A stretch of 64,000 bases of DNA from Symbioplanes lichenis (lineage in GTDB: Bacteria; Actinomycetota; Actinomycetes; Mycobacteriales; Micromonosporaceae), in the NCBI RefSeq assembly GCF_030709675.1, contig NZ_JAUZQD010000006.1:434001-498000 (forward strand), written 5' to 3'. The position numbers and the translations under genes are program-made. Positions 9,371-16,351 of this stretch are shown piece after piece (position 1 is the stretch's first letter; each line of letters opens with the position of its first letter). Under the pieces are notes generated by a model that was not told the origin of the DNA, made no database searches, and was given only the letters and a program-made list of their open reading frames with translations.

Positions 9371-10120
9371 TCAGGTCAGTGTCACCAGGGCGTCGAGCGG
9401 AGTCGTCGGCGTGGTCGACCCGGGTGCGGGCTCGACGGTCACACCGACCGCGGAGGCACCGGGAAGGCCTTCGACGATCTGTACGGCCGTGGACTCGCCC
9501 TCGGTGAGCGCCTTGGCCGAGGTCGGCGTTTCCGAGCGAATGGTCCACAGCTGGTAGATCCGGCCCCGGGCCGGCGCGTCGTCGGCAGCCAGCATGATCA
9601 CTCCGGCGTTACGCAGCCGGGACACAGCTACCGTCACGCGGCCGCCGCTGGTCAGCGGCTGTTCGCGGAGGGTCAGATCGGGGGCGGCGAGAATCGCCCG
9701 GATACGCGCTTCGCTGTCCTGCGCGGCCTCGGCGATCGACTGCTCCTGACGTACGCGCCGGTCTTGAACGGCATAAACCGCCGTGCCGGCCGCCATTGCG
9801 GCGACGACCGCGGCGGCCGCGGTGATCAGCCGCACGCGGCGTGGCTGATCGATCCGCCCGATCCGGGCGGGCACCGGATCCGGGCTCGAGGGGGCGAGCT
9901 GCCGGGTGTTGCTGATCTGGGCCAGGACGCTGTCCCGCAGTCTCGGGGGCGGCACCGACCAGGCGCCATCGGCCAGGCGCGACGCTGTCTTGCGAAACTC
10001 ATCAGCGTCGCTGCGGCAGTCGGAGCAGTCCCGCAGGTGCCGTTCGAACGCGGCGCGCTCGAGGTCGTCGAGCGCGTCCAACGCGTACGCCCCGACCAGG
10101 GAGTGGATGTCGGCCGTCAT
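9371..10120 (-). CDS. rskA: RskA-family transmembrane anti-sigma factor
   Basis: The 249-residue protein begins with a zinc-binding anti-sigma domain: His28, Cys32 and Cys35 form HX3CX2C within HLRDCSDC. One transmembrane helix follows at about residues 94-117. The C-terminal RskA domain is extracytoplasmic (GRIYQLWTI, GVTVEPAPGS). Its ATGA overlaps the stop of the sigma gene, the usual coupled arrangement. In the family, membrane-site proteolysis releases the sigma factor; that mechanism is known for relatives and assumed here. Confidence 0.9.
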   Translation of the reverse strand: MTADIHSLVGAYALDALDDLERAAFERHLRDCSDCRSDADEFRKTASRLADGAWSVPPPRLRDSVLAQISNTRQLAPSSPDPVPARIGRIDQPRRVRLITAAAAVVAAMAAGTAVYAVQDRRVRQEQSIAEAAQDSEARIRAILAAPDLTLREQPLTSGGRVTVAVSRLRNAGVIMLAADDAPARGRIYQLWTIRSETPTSAKALTEGESTAVQIVEGLPGASAVGVTVEPAPGSTTPTTPLDALVTLT

Positions 10121-10728
10121 GCGGTCACCGCCGTGGACAGACAGTCCCGCAGCCGGATCAACCCGTCACGCATCCGGGTCTTCACCGTCGGCACCGGCGC
10201 TCCGAGCAGCTCCGCCACCTGCGGATAGGAGCGCCCTTGGTAGTAGGCGAGAGTGATGGCTTCACGTTGCAGGTCGGTCAGTGCGTCCAAGCAGCGGCGT
10301 ACGTCGCGAACTTCCTGACGTGTCGCCGCCTCGTCGGCCACGACGTCGTAGGCGGTGTCGACCGACGCCGCGCCGACTCGGACGGTGCGGTCCGCAGCGG
10401 CCTGTTCGGATCGCACCCGGTCCACCGCCCGGCGGTGCGCGATTGTGAGAATCCATCCGGTTGCCGAGCCCCGGGCCGGGTCGAACCGGGCCGCCGCCCG
10501 CCACACCTCCACCATCACCTCCTGCGCGACATCCTCAGCGTGACCGGCATCGCGCAACACCCTCCGGACCAGGCCGTACACGCGCGGCGCGACCAGGTCG
10601 TAAAGCCGCGTGAACGCCTCCCGGTCGCTACGCGCGACCGCCGCGAGCAGCGTGTCGATCGCAGGCGGCGGATCCGGGTCGGTCACCGGTGCCAGGTGCG
10701 GCCGGCTGCCGGGATGACGCTCTGCCAT
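10117..10728 (-). CDS. sigK: ECF RNA polymerase sigma factor (SigK-like)
   Basis: The 203-residue protein contains sigma region 2 (YGLVRRVLRDAGHAEDVAQEV, split as YGLVRRVL and AEDVAQEVMVEVW) and region 4 with YYQGRSYPQVAELLGAPVPTVKTRMRDGL cut into SYPQVAELLG and VPTVKTRMRDGL. A GGAAGG site precedes the ATG. The downstream overlapping gene encodes an RskA-type anti-sigma factor, which is why I favour the SigK/SigL-like ECF group. Likely targets include its own operon and the CHRD-sortase operon (see the promoter at 7491-7518). Confidence 0.88.
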   Translation of the reverse strand: MAERHPGSRPHLAPVTDPDPPPAIDTLLAAVARSDREAFTRLYDLVAPRVYGLVRRVLRDAGHAEDVAQEVMVEVWRAAARFDPARGSATGWILTIAHRRAVDRVRSEQAAADRTVRVGAASVDTAYDVVADEAATRQEVRDVRRCLDALTDLQREAITLAYYQGRSYPQVAELLGAPVPTVKTRMRDGLIRLRDCLSTAVTA

Positions 10729-11093
10729 GGTCGTCTGCCTTCCGCCGTGGACAAGGCCGTCACCGCCGTCTACTGCTCCTCGTCGCGGCCAGGGTGCTGG
10801 TCCTTCGTATGACCGGCAGCATACGGACCCCCACCGGCGGAACCTATCTGCCGCCTCCGGCGAGCAGCCGGCTGCCGCGGATCAGCCGCGTCCGTCGGCG
10901 GGTCTTCACGCGCATCACGGCCGGGCCGCTCAGGACGGGTCGCTTCATCGGACATAACGCCTCCCACAATTCGCCGCTGCCTCCGGTGGGCGGCACCAGC
11001 AGTCGGCTACCCGCGTAACCGTCCTTTACTCCACTCGCTGAGTTCCCCCGTTTCGACGGAGAGGGCACAAAGACCCGCAAGGCTTCGCTGTGA
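10729..11093 (-). other. Upstream region of the sigma factor operon, no gene seen
   Basis: About 365 bp without a convincing gene. Short frames on both strands have Arg/Pro-rich shadow composition. The region contains an inverted repeat (10806-10825) and must hold the promoter of the sigma operon. I do not see a second copy of the SigK-like promoter motif here. Confidence 0.5.
10806..10825. promoter_or_regulatory. Inverted repeat upstream of the sigma factor gene
   Basis: CGTATG and CATACG form a perfect 6-bp inverted repeat around an 8-bp spacer, about 78 bp upstream of the sigma gene start. The spacing fits a dimeric regulator site. No regulator is assigned. Confidence 0.3.
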
Positions 11094-11318
11094 GCGGGCA
11101 CCTGGCCAGTTCGGTGTCACCTACAAGGGTTCGGCGCGCCGGTCTTCACTCCCAGCGGTATCACTCAGAGGGACTTCACGCTCACCGTCGACGAGCAAGG
11201 TGGTCCCGCCAAGCTTGTGGTGACGCTGGTGCCGCCGCCTGATGTCATCGAGGCCGGTCCAGACGCACTGCTCGACGCAGTGCACGAGTGCCTCGGGGAC
11301 GCGTGGCAAGGCGCGTGA
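11094..11318 (+). pseudogene. 3' fragment of an unrecognised gene, antisense to the EamA tail
   Basis: A plus-strand frame from 11094 to a TGA at 11318 has clearly protein-like content, including QRDFTLTVDEQGGPAKLVV and a helical tail ALLDAVHECLGDAW, but no start codon and a stop just upstream. It overlaps the last 74 bp of the EamA gene on the opposite strand. It looks like the C-terminus of a lost gene; I do not recognise the family. Confidence 0.4.
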
Positions 11319-12252
11319 GGTGACCTGGGCGAAACGGCCGGGGGCTTGGGGCGGATGAGCTGACGCTCCCGCCGCCGCGTTGCTGGATCACCGCGACCGA
11401 CGCGAGGACAAGGACACCGCCCGCGAGCTGGGCAGGGGTGAGGGACTCGACCAGGGTCAGCGCCGCCAGGGCGGTGGTCACGACGGGTTCGAGGGTGGAA
11501 AGGATTGCCGCGGCGGAGGGGCCGATGCGCCCGAGGCCGGCGAAAAAGGTCAGCATCGCCACAACGGTCGAGATCACGGCGATGCAGGCCAGCCAGAACC
11601 AGCCGCGCGGGGCGAAATCGGTGCCGACGCCGCCGGTGACCGCGGCGCGGACGGCGAACGAGGCCGCCGCGCCCGTCATGACCAGGGCGGACAGCACCAC
11701 AGGGGCGACCCGGTGCACGACGGTGTCGGCCACCAGGATGTAGGCGGTGTAGACGACGGCCGCGGCGCCGGCGAGGGCTGTGCCAGCCGGGTCGAAGGTG
11801 CCGCCGCCGGCCCCGAGGAGGACCAGCAGGGTGCCGGCCGAGGCGGCTACCAGGGCGAGGGTCCGGCGCCGGGTGAGGCGGTCGCGGCCGAGCAGGACGG
11901 CGGCCACGGTCACGAGGATCGGATAGGTGTAGAGGATCAGGGAGAGCAGCGAGGCGTCCATCCGTTGCAGGGCGGCGAAGAAGAGGCCGGCCTGGAGGGC
12001 GTACCCGACAGCTCCCAGGCCGATCGCGGTGACCAGCACCCGGCCGCGGGCCGCCGGGCGCCGCAGCTCCGGGCGGGCCAGCAGGACCAGGCCGAGCAGC
12101 GCGGCCGCCAGCGTGAAGCGCACCAGCAACAGGGCGCCGGGCGTGACCCCGGCGTCGTACGCGAGCTTGCCGAAAATCGCCATCGCACCGAAGCACGCGG
12201 CGGAGACGAGACACAGAACCGCACCCATGAGGGCGAGCATGCGGCACCGCAC
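11245..12252 (-). CDS. EamA/DMT-family transporter
   Basis: The 335-residue protein has ten hydrophobic helices in two homologous halves of five, the usual EamA duplication. Helix 1 is in the first 28 residues, and the second half begins near TALAGAAAVVYTAYILVA. Family members export metabolites or amino acids. The last 30-odd residues (after VIQQRGGG) are Arg/Pro-rich and unlike a membrane protein. They are read through the antisense of the fragment at 11094-11318, so the original C-terminus was probably shorter. It is divergent from a LysR-type regulator across only 49 bp, suggesting that the regulator controls it. Confidence 0.88.
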   Translation of the reverse strand: MRCRMLALMGAVLCLVSAACFGAMAIFGKLAYDAGVTPGALLLVRFTLAAALLGLVLLARPELRRPAARGRVLVTAIGLGAVGYALQAGLFFAALQRMDASLLSLILYTYPILVTVAAVLLGRDRLTRRRTLALVAASAGTLLVLLGAGGGTFDPAGTALAGAAAVVYTAYILVADTVVHRVAPVVLSALVMTGAAASFAVRAAVTGGVGTDFAPRGWFWLACIAVISTVVAMLTFFAGLGRIGPSAAAILSTLEPVVTTALAALTLVESLTPAQLAGGVLVLASVAVIQQRGGGSVSSSAPSPRPFRPGHLTRLATRPRGTRALRRAVRLDRPR

Positions 12253-12289
12253 CGTTCGGGACCAGCGATGAATCCCGTACCGTATTCGT

Positions 12290-12295
12290 TAGGAT
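12290..12295 (+). promoter_or_regulatory. -10 element for leaderless LysR transcript
   Basis: TAGGAT ends 6 bp before the ATG at 12302, and there is no Shine-Dalgarno sequence. This spacing is typical of actinobacterial leaderless transcripts that begin at the start codon. A GAATCC / GGATTC inverted repeat (12270-12275, 12292-12297) spans the same 49-bp divergent promoter and may be the LysR operator. Confidence 0.4.
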
Positions 12296-12301
12296 TCTCG
12301 C

Positions 12302-13240
12302 ATGGTCGAGCTGGACCTCCGGCGGTTGCGCTTTCTGCGCGAGTTCGAGGAGCGGGGCACGCTGGCCGCCGTCGCCACGGCGCTGGGCTACAGCCCGTCG
12401 ACGGTCTCGCAGCAGCTGGCCCTGCTGGAGAAGGACGCCGGCACCCCGCTGACCGAGCGGGCCGGGCGGGGGCTGCGCCTCAACGACGCCGGGCGGGTGC
12501 TGGCCCGGCACGCGCGGATCCTGCTGGCGGCCGCGGAGGCGGCGGAGGCCGACCTGGCCGCACTCGGGGGTGAGGTCCGGGGCACGGTTCGCGCGGGCGG
12601 GCTCCAGTCGGCGGCCCGGCGCATCCTGGTCCCGGCCGTGGCCCGGATGGCGGCGGACCATCCCCGCGTACGCCTGGAAATGTCGGAAATCGAGCTGGAG
12701 CAAGCGCTGCCCGGCCTGCGCCTGGGTGCCGTGGATCTGGTCATCGGCGACGAGTACGACGGGCATCCGCGGCCCCGCCCCGCCGGAACGCGCTTCGCCA
12801 CCCTGCTCGAGGAGCCGCTCAAGGTGGTTCTGCCGGCCGGGCATCCGCTGGCCGGACCGGGCGGGCCCGTGGCGATCACCGCCCTGCGGGCCGAGGTCTG
12901 GACCGCCTCCGACGCCGGCACCGGGCACCACGCCATGGTCCTCGGCGTCTGCCGGTCGATCGGCGGCTACGAGCCCGACCTGCGGCACCTCTCCAGCGAC
13001 GCGGACATCCAGCTCGAGCTCGTCCGGGCCGGGGTCGCCGTGGCCCTGATGCCCCGGCTGACCCTTCCGGCCGCCGATCCCGCCGTCGCCGTCCGTGACC
13101 TGGCCGGCGCCACCCTCGCCCGCCGCCTGATGGTCGTCACCCGGGACACCCCGCCGTCGCCCGCGCTCGCCGCCTTCCTGACCGTGGTGACGGACCAGGC
13201 ACGCCGGACGGGCACCTCGGACGAGCCACATCGGACGTAA
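12302..13240 (+). CDS. LysR-family transcriptional regulator
   Basis: The 312-residue protein has an N-terminal winged helix-turn-helix (residues 5-65, GTLAAVATALGYSPSTVSQQ then LLEKDAG) and a periplasmic-binding-like effector domain (about 92-300, opening with VRAGGLQSAARRI). Its start is likely leaderless. Divergence from the EamA exporter at 49 bp suggests it senses and controls export of the exporter's substrate, as for other LysR/EamA pairs. Confidence 0.9.
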   Translation: MVELDLRRLRFLREFEERGTLAAVATALGYSPSTVSQQLALLEKDAGTPLTERAGRGLRLNDAGRVLARHARILLAAAEAAEADLAALGGEVRGTVRAGGLQSAARRILVPAVARMAADHPRVRLEMSEIELEQALPGLRLGAVDLVIGDEYDGHPRPRPAGTRFATLLEEPLKVVLPAGHPLAGPGGPVAITALRAEVWTASDAGTGHHAMVLGVCRSIGGYEPDLRHLSSDADIQLELVRAGVAVALMPRLTLPAADPAVAVRDLAGATLARRLMVVTRDTPPSPALAAFLTVVTDQARRTGTSDEPHRT

Positions 13241-13268
13241 GTCGGTATCGATCTTTGCGGGGCGGGCG

Positions 13269-13274
13269 TAGCGT
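13269..13274 (+). promoter_or_regulatory. -10 element for secreted M1 peptidase
   Basis: TAGCGT lies 7 bp before the ATG at 13282, and no ribosome site is visible, which suggests another leaderless transcript. No clear -35 element is seen. Confidence 0.35.
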
Positions 13275-13281
13275 CCGCAAC

Positions 13282-14847
13282 ATGACTGTATGGAGAAACA
13301 AGCGTCTATCCGCCGCCGTCGCGGCCGGGGCTGCGGCGCTGGTCACGGTGGCCGGGGCGACGCCGGCGCAGGCGACATACGGCACGCCCGGTGCGCCCGG
13401 GCTGGGCGACAGGCTCTATCCGCTGCTCGGCAACGGCGGGTACGACGTGCGGGACTACGCGCTCAGCCTGCGCTACCCGGCGAAGGACCCGGCCCAGACC
13501 ATCACCGGTACGGTGACGATCTCGGCGGTGGCGACGCAGGCGCTGTCCCGCTTCGATCTGGACTTCGGGGGCGGCTCGGTCGGCGCGGTGTCGGTGAACG
13601 GGCACGCGGCCCGCTTCACGCGCACGGGCGACGAGCTGGTGATCACCCCGCGGCAGGCGCTGCGGAAGGGCAAGCGGTTCACCGTCACGGTCAGCCGGTT
13701 CACCGCCACGCCGGTGCAGGCCAACGCCGACTCGCCGGTCGGCTTCGTGACCACCCCGGACGGGACCGTGCTGGCGGGACAGCCGGACACGTCGCACCTG
13801 CTCTTCCCGAGCAACGACCACCCGCGCGACAAGGCCACGTACACGATCTCGCTGACCGTGCCGAAGGGCTGGACGGCGGTCGCGAACGGCCGTCACGTCC
13901 GTGACAAGACGAGCGGAAACGCGGTGACGTCGACGTACCGGGAATCGGCGCCGATGGCCAGTGAGCTGGTGCAGGTCGTCGCCGGCGACTACGTCGTGCA
14001 GAAGCGCCCGGCCGCGGGCGGCGTGCCGATCCGCGACGTCGTGCCGCGCCGGTTCGCGAGCACCCTGCTGCCCAAGGCCGACGCCGAGCGCTCCCAGGTG
14101 ACCTGGATGCAGGGCAAGGTCGGCAAGTACCCGTTCGAGAACTACGGCTCGCTGGTCATCGACGCCAACCTCGGCTTCGCGCTCGAGACCCAGACCCTGT
14201 CGCTGTACGACACGGGGCTGTTCGCCCGGCCCGCGTACGTGCTCAATCCGATCATGACCCACGAGCTGGCCCACCAGTGGTTCGGCGACAGCGTCGCACC
14301 GTACGAGTGGAGCAACGTCTGGCAGAACGAAGGCCACGCCACCTGGTACGAGCTCGTCTACGCCGACGAGAAGGGCTACCTCCAGCAGTACGCCGGAGCA
14401 CCCGACCTGGACACGTACTTCAAGGGTGTCTACGCCTCCGGCGACCGTTACCGGTCAACCTACGGCCCGGTGGCCGCGCCCCTGCGCTCCGACTCCATCT
14501 GGGACGTCTTCAACCCCAACGTGTACGACGGCGGCGCCCTCGTCCTCTACGCCCTCCGCCAGCAGGTCGGCGCGGCGACATTCCAGCGCATCGAACGGGC
14601 CTGGGTCACCAAGTACCGGGGCAAGTCCGCGTCCTCGGCCCAATTCGTGGCGCTCGCCTCGCAGGTGGCCCAGCGTGACCTGCGCGGCTTCCTGAACGCC
14701 TGGCTCTACGGCACAAAGACGCCCGCCATGCCCGGCCACCCCGACTGGACCGTCACCCCGGCCACAGCGCCCGTACCGGCCGCAGTCGTCCGCAGCGAAG
14801 CTTCCACGGGCGCCCGGCTCCAGCGCCTCGGAGCCGGCACCCACTGA
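13282..14847 (+). CDS. Secreted M1-family zinc metallopeptidase
   Basis: The 521-residue protein starts with a signal peptide (1-33, cleavage near AQA-TYG). The gluzincin site is complete: HELAH at 327-331 and Glu350 in NEGHA, exactly 18 residues later. The GxMEN exopeptidase loop is altered to GFALETQT. The N-terminal beta-domain begins with NGGYDVRDYALSLRY. It is shorter than classical PepN (about 850 residues) but normal for the secreted actinobacterial subgroup. A perfect 14-bp hairpin follows its stop. A second, cytoplasmic M1 enzyme lies 5.3 kb downstream beside the Pls-like synthetase. Confidence 0.9.
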   Translation: MTVWRNKRLSAAVAAGAAALVTVAGATPAQATYGTPGAPGLGDRLYPLLGNGGYDVRDYALSLRYPAKDPAQTITGTVTISAVATQALSRFDLDFGGGSVGAVSVNGHAARFTRTGDELVITPRQALRKGKRFTVTVSRFTATPVQANADSPVGFVTTPDGTVLAGQPDTSHLLFPSNDHPRDKATYTISLTVPKGWTAVANGRHVRDKTSGNAVTSTYRESAPMASELVQVVAGDYVVQKRPAAGGVPIRDVVPRRFASTLLPKADAERSQVTWMQGKVGKYPFENYGSLVIDANLGFALETQTLSLYDTGLFARPAYVLNPIMTHELAHQWFGDSVAPYEWSNVWQNEGHATWYELVYADEKGYLQQYAGAPDLDTYFKGVYASGDRYRSTYGPVAAPLRSDSIWDVFNPNVYDGGALVLYALRQQVGAATFQRIERAWVTKYRGKSASSAQFVALASQVAQRDLRGFLNAWLYGTKTPAMPGHPDWTVTPATAPVPAAVVRSEASTGARLQRLGAGTH

Positions 14848-14864
14848 TCCGACGACCCGTCAGC

Positions 14865-14895
14865 GAGCACGGCCGGCGTGGCGCCGGCCGTGCTC
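14865..14895 (+). terminator. Strong hairpin terminator after the M1 peptidase gene
   Basis: GAGCACGGCCGGCG (14865-14878) pairs perfectly with 14882-14895 around a 3-nt loop, 17 bp after the stop codon. There is no U-tract, as is usual for high-GC actinobacterial terminators. Confidence 0.75.
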
Positions 14896-15428
14896 ACTGC
14901 GGCCCCGTCCGAACACGCGGATCCGGGTGGCACACTCGCCTCCCGGCGCTTGAGATACGCCCTCGCATCTGCCACGCTCCGAGTCGCCCCAAGCCAGTCC
15001 CAGGCAGCGTCCCGCAGCTCACGCTGCACGATCAACCCGCTCGTCGGCAGTGCCGCGCCCGCAAGGCGCTGACGTGTCAGTGGTAGCCGGTCTCGGCCCT
15101 CAGCCGCCACGGATGATGACCGCCATGATTTTCCTCAGCCAGACCGAGGCCGACTTGGTGTGCGACGGGCAACTGGCCGAGCCAGGGTTTCGTCCCCACC
15201 CTCGACCGCTGACCCTCGCCGTTGAGGAACGGCTCTGAAGTCACCCCCACTCAACACACCTCGATGCGTCGAGATGGCGAACGCTCACGCCACCAGGTCG
15301 CTGGTCAGCGATTTCACGTCGGCTGAGCCGCCGGTGAGCGCCCCGGTCGGGCTTGGTGAGGCACAGGCCGAGGGTCCCGTAAAGGTCCTCTCTGGACATT
15401 GTCCGAGGTGGTGGGGAGGATGCGGAGT
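14896..15428. other. Gene-poor stretch before the DUF574 methyltransferase
   Basis: About 530 bp with only short frames. A minus frame around 15100-14930 (RELRDAAWDWLGATRS) and a plus frame at 15125-15238 have some protein-like character but no start context or recognisable family. I treat both as possible remnants only. Confidence 0.35.
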
Positions 15429-16205
15429 ATGACGGAGGCGGGGATCGACACGACCCGGCCGAGCAGTGCGCGGGTTTGGAACTACCTGCTCGGCGGCACG
15501 GACAACTTTGAGATTGACCGGGTGGTCGGGGACCAGATCAAGGGCTCGTTCCCGGAGATTGTGGTCGTGGCGCGGGAGCAGCGGCGGTTTCTGCGGCGTG
15601 GGGTGACGTGGCTGGCTCGGGAGGCGGGTGTGCGGCAGTTCCTTGATATCGGGACCGGGCTGCCCGTTGAGGGGACCACGCATCAGGTGGCGCAGGCCGT
15701 GGCACCCGATGCGCGGGTCGTCTACGTGGACAATGATCCGCTGGTGCTGGCGCATGCACGGGAGTTGTTGACGAGTACGCCCGAGGGGGCGACCGCGTAC
15801 GTGAACTCGGACGTCGAGGATCCGGCCCGGATTGTGCGGGAGGCGGCGCGCACGCTGGACTTCTCGCGACCGGTGGCGCTGACGATGCTGGGGATTCTCG
15901 GGAACGTGGCGGACTACGCCGAGGCGCGCACGATCGTGGATCGGTTGCTGGGGGCCGTACCCTCGGGCAGTTATCTGATGGTGGCCGACGGGACGGCGAC
16001 CAGTGCGGGCATCGTCGAGGGGCAGCGGCGGGCCAATCGGGCCGGGCATCCCTATCATCTGCGCAGCCCGGAGCAGGTGGCCGGCTATCTGAGCGGGCTC
16101 GAGCCGGTCGAGCCGGGCGTGGTGCCGACGCCGCACTGGCGACCGGAATCCCCTGTCGCGGACGCCGTCACGGACGGGTGGTGCGGAATCGGTTTGAAGC
16201 CGTGA
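15429..16205 (+). CDS. DUF574-family SAM-dependent methyltransferase
   Basis: I place the start at 15429 (258 residues), because GGGGAGG lies about 9 bp upstream and the family typically opens with a short run before IDTTRPSSARVWNYLLGG. The SAM-binding motif is FLDIGTGLP, followed by VYVDNDPLVLAHA. This is the PF04672-type S-adenosyl methyltransferase family, greatly expanded in actinomycetes, with mostly unknown substrates. It stands alone, 146 bp upstream of the Pls-like gene in the same orientation. A link to that pathway is possible but unsupported. Confidence 0.88.
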   Translation: MTEAGIDTTRPSSARVWNYLLGGTDNFEIDRVVGDQIKGSFPEIVVVAREQRRFLRRGVTWLAREAGVRQFLDIGTGLPVEGTTHQVAQAVAPDARVVYVDNDPLVLAHARELLTSTPEGATAYVNSDVEDPARIVREAARTLDFSRPVALTMLGILGNVADYAEARTIVDRLLGAVPSGSYLMVADGTATSAGIVEGQRRANRAGHPYHLRSPEQVAGYLSGLEPVEPGVVPTPHWRPESPVADAVTDGWCGIGLKP

Positions 16206-16351
16206 GGGGGTGTGTCGTCGGACACGAATCCTTCATTGGGCCGTCATCGGGCGGCGAAAGCACGTAGCGTGGATCGCTGCCCTGGGCAGCTCGTCGATGT
16301 GCGCGCCGCGGGCCTGAAGCCGACCCGTGAGGCGAAAGTGGGACGCGCCCG

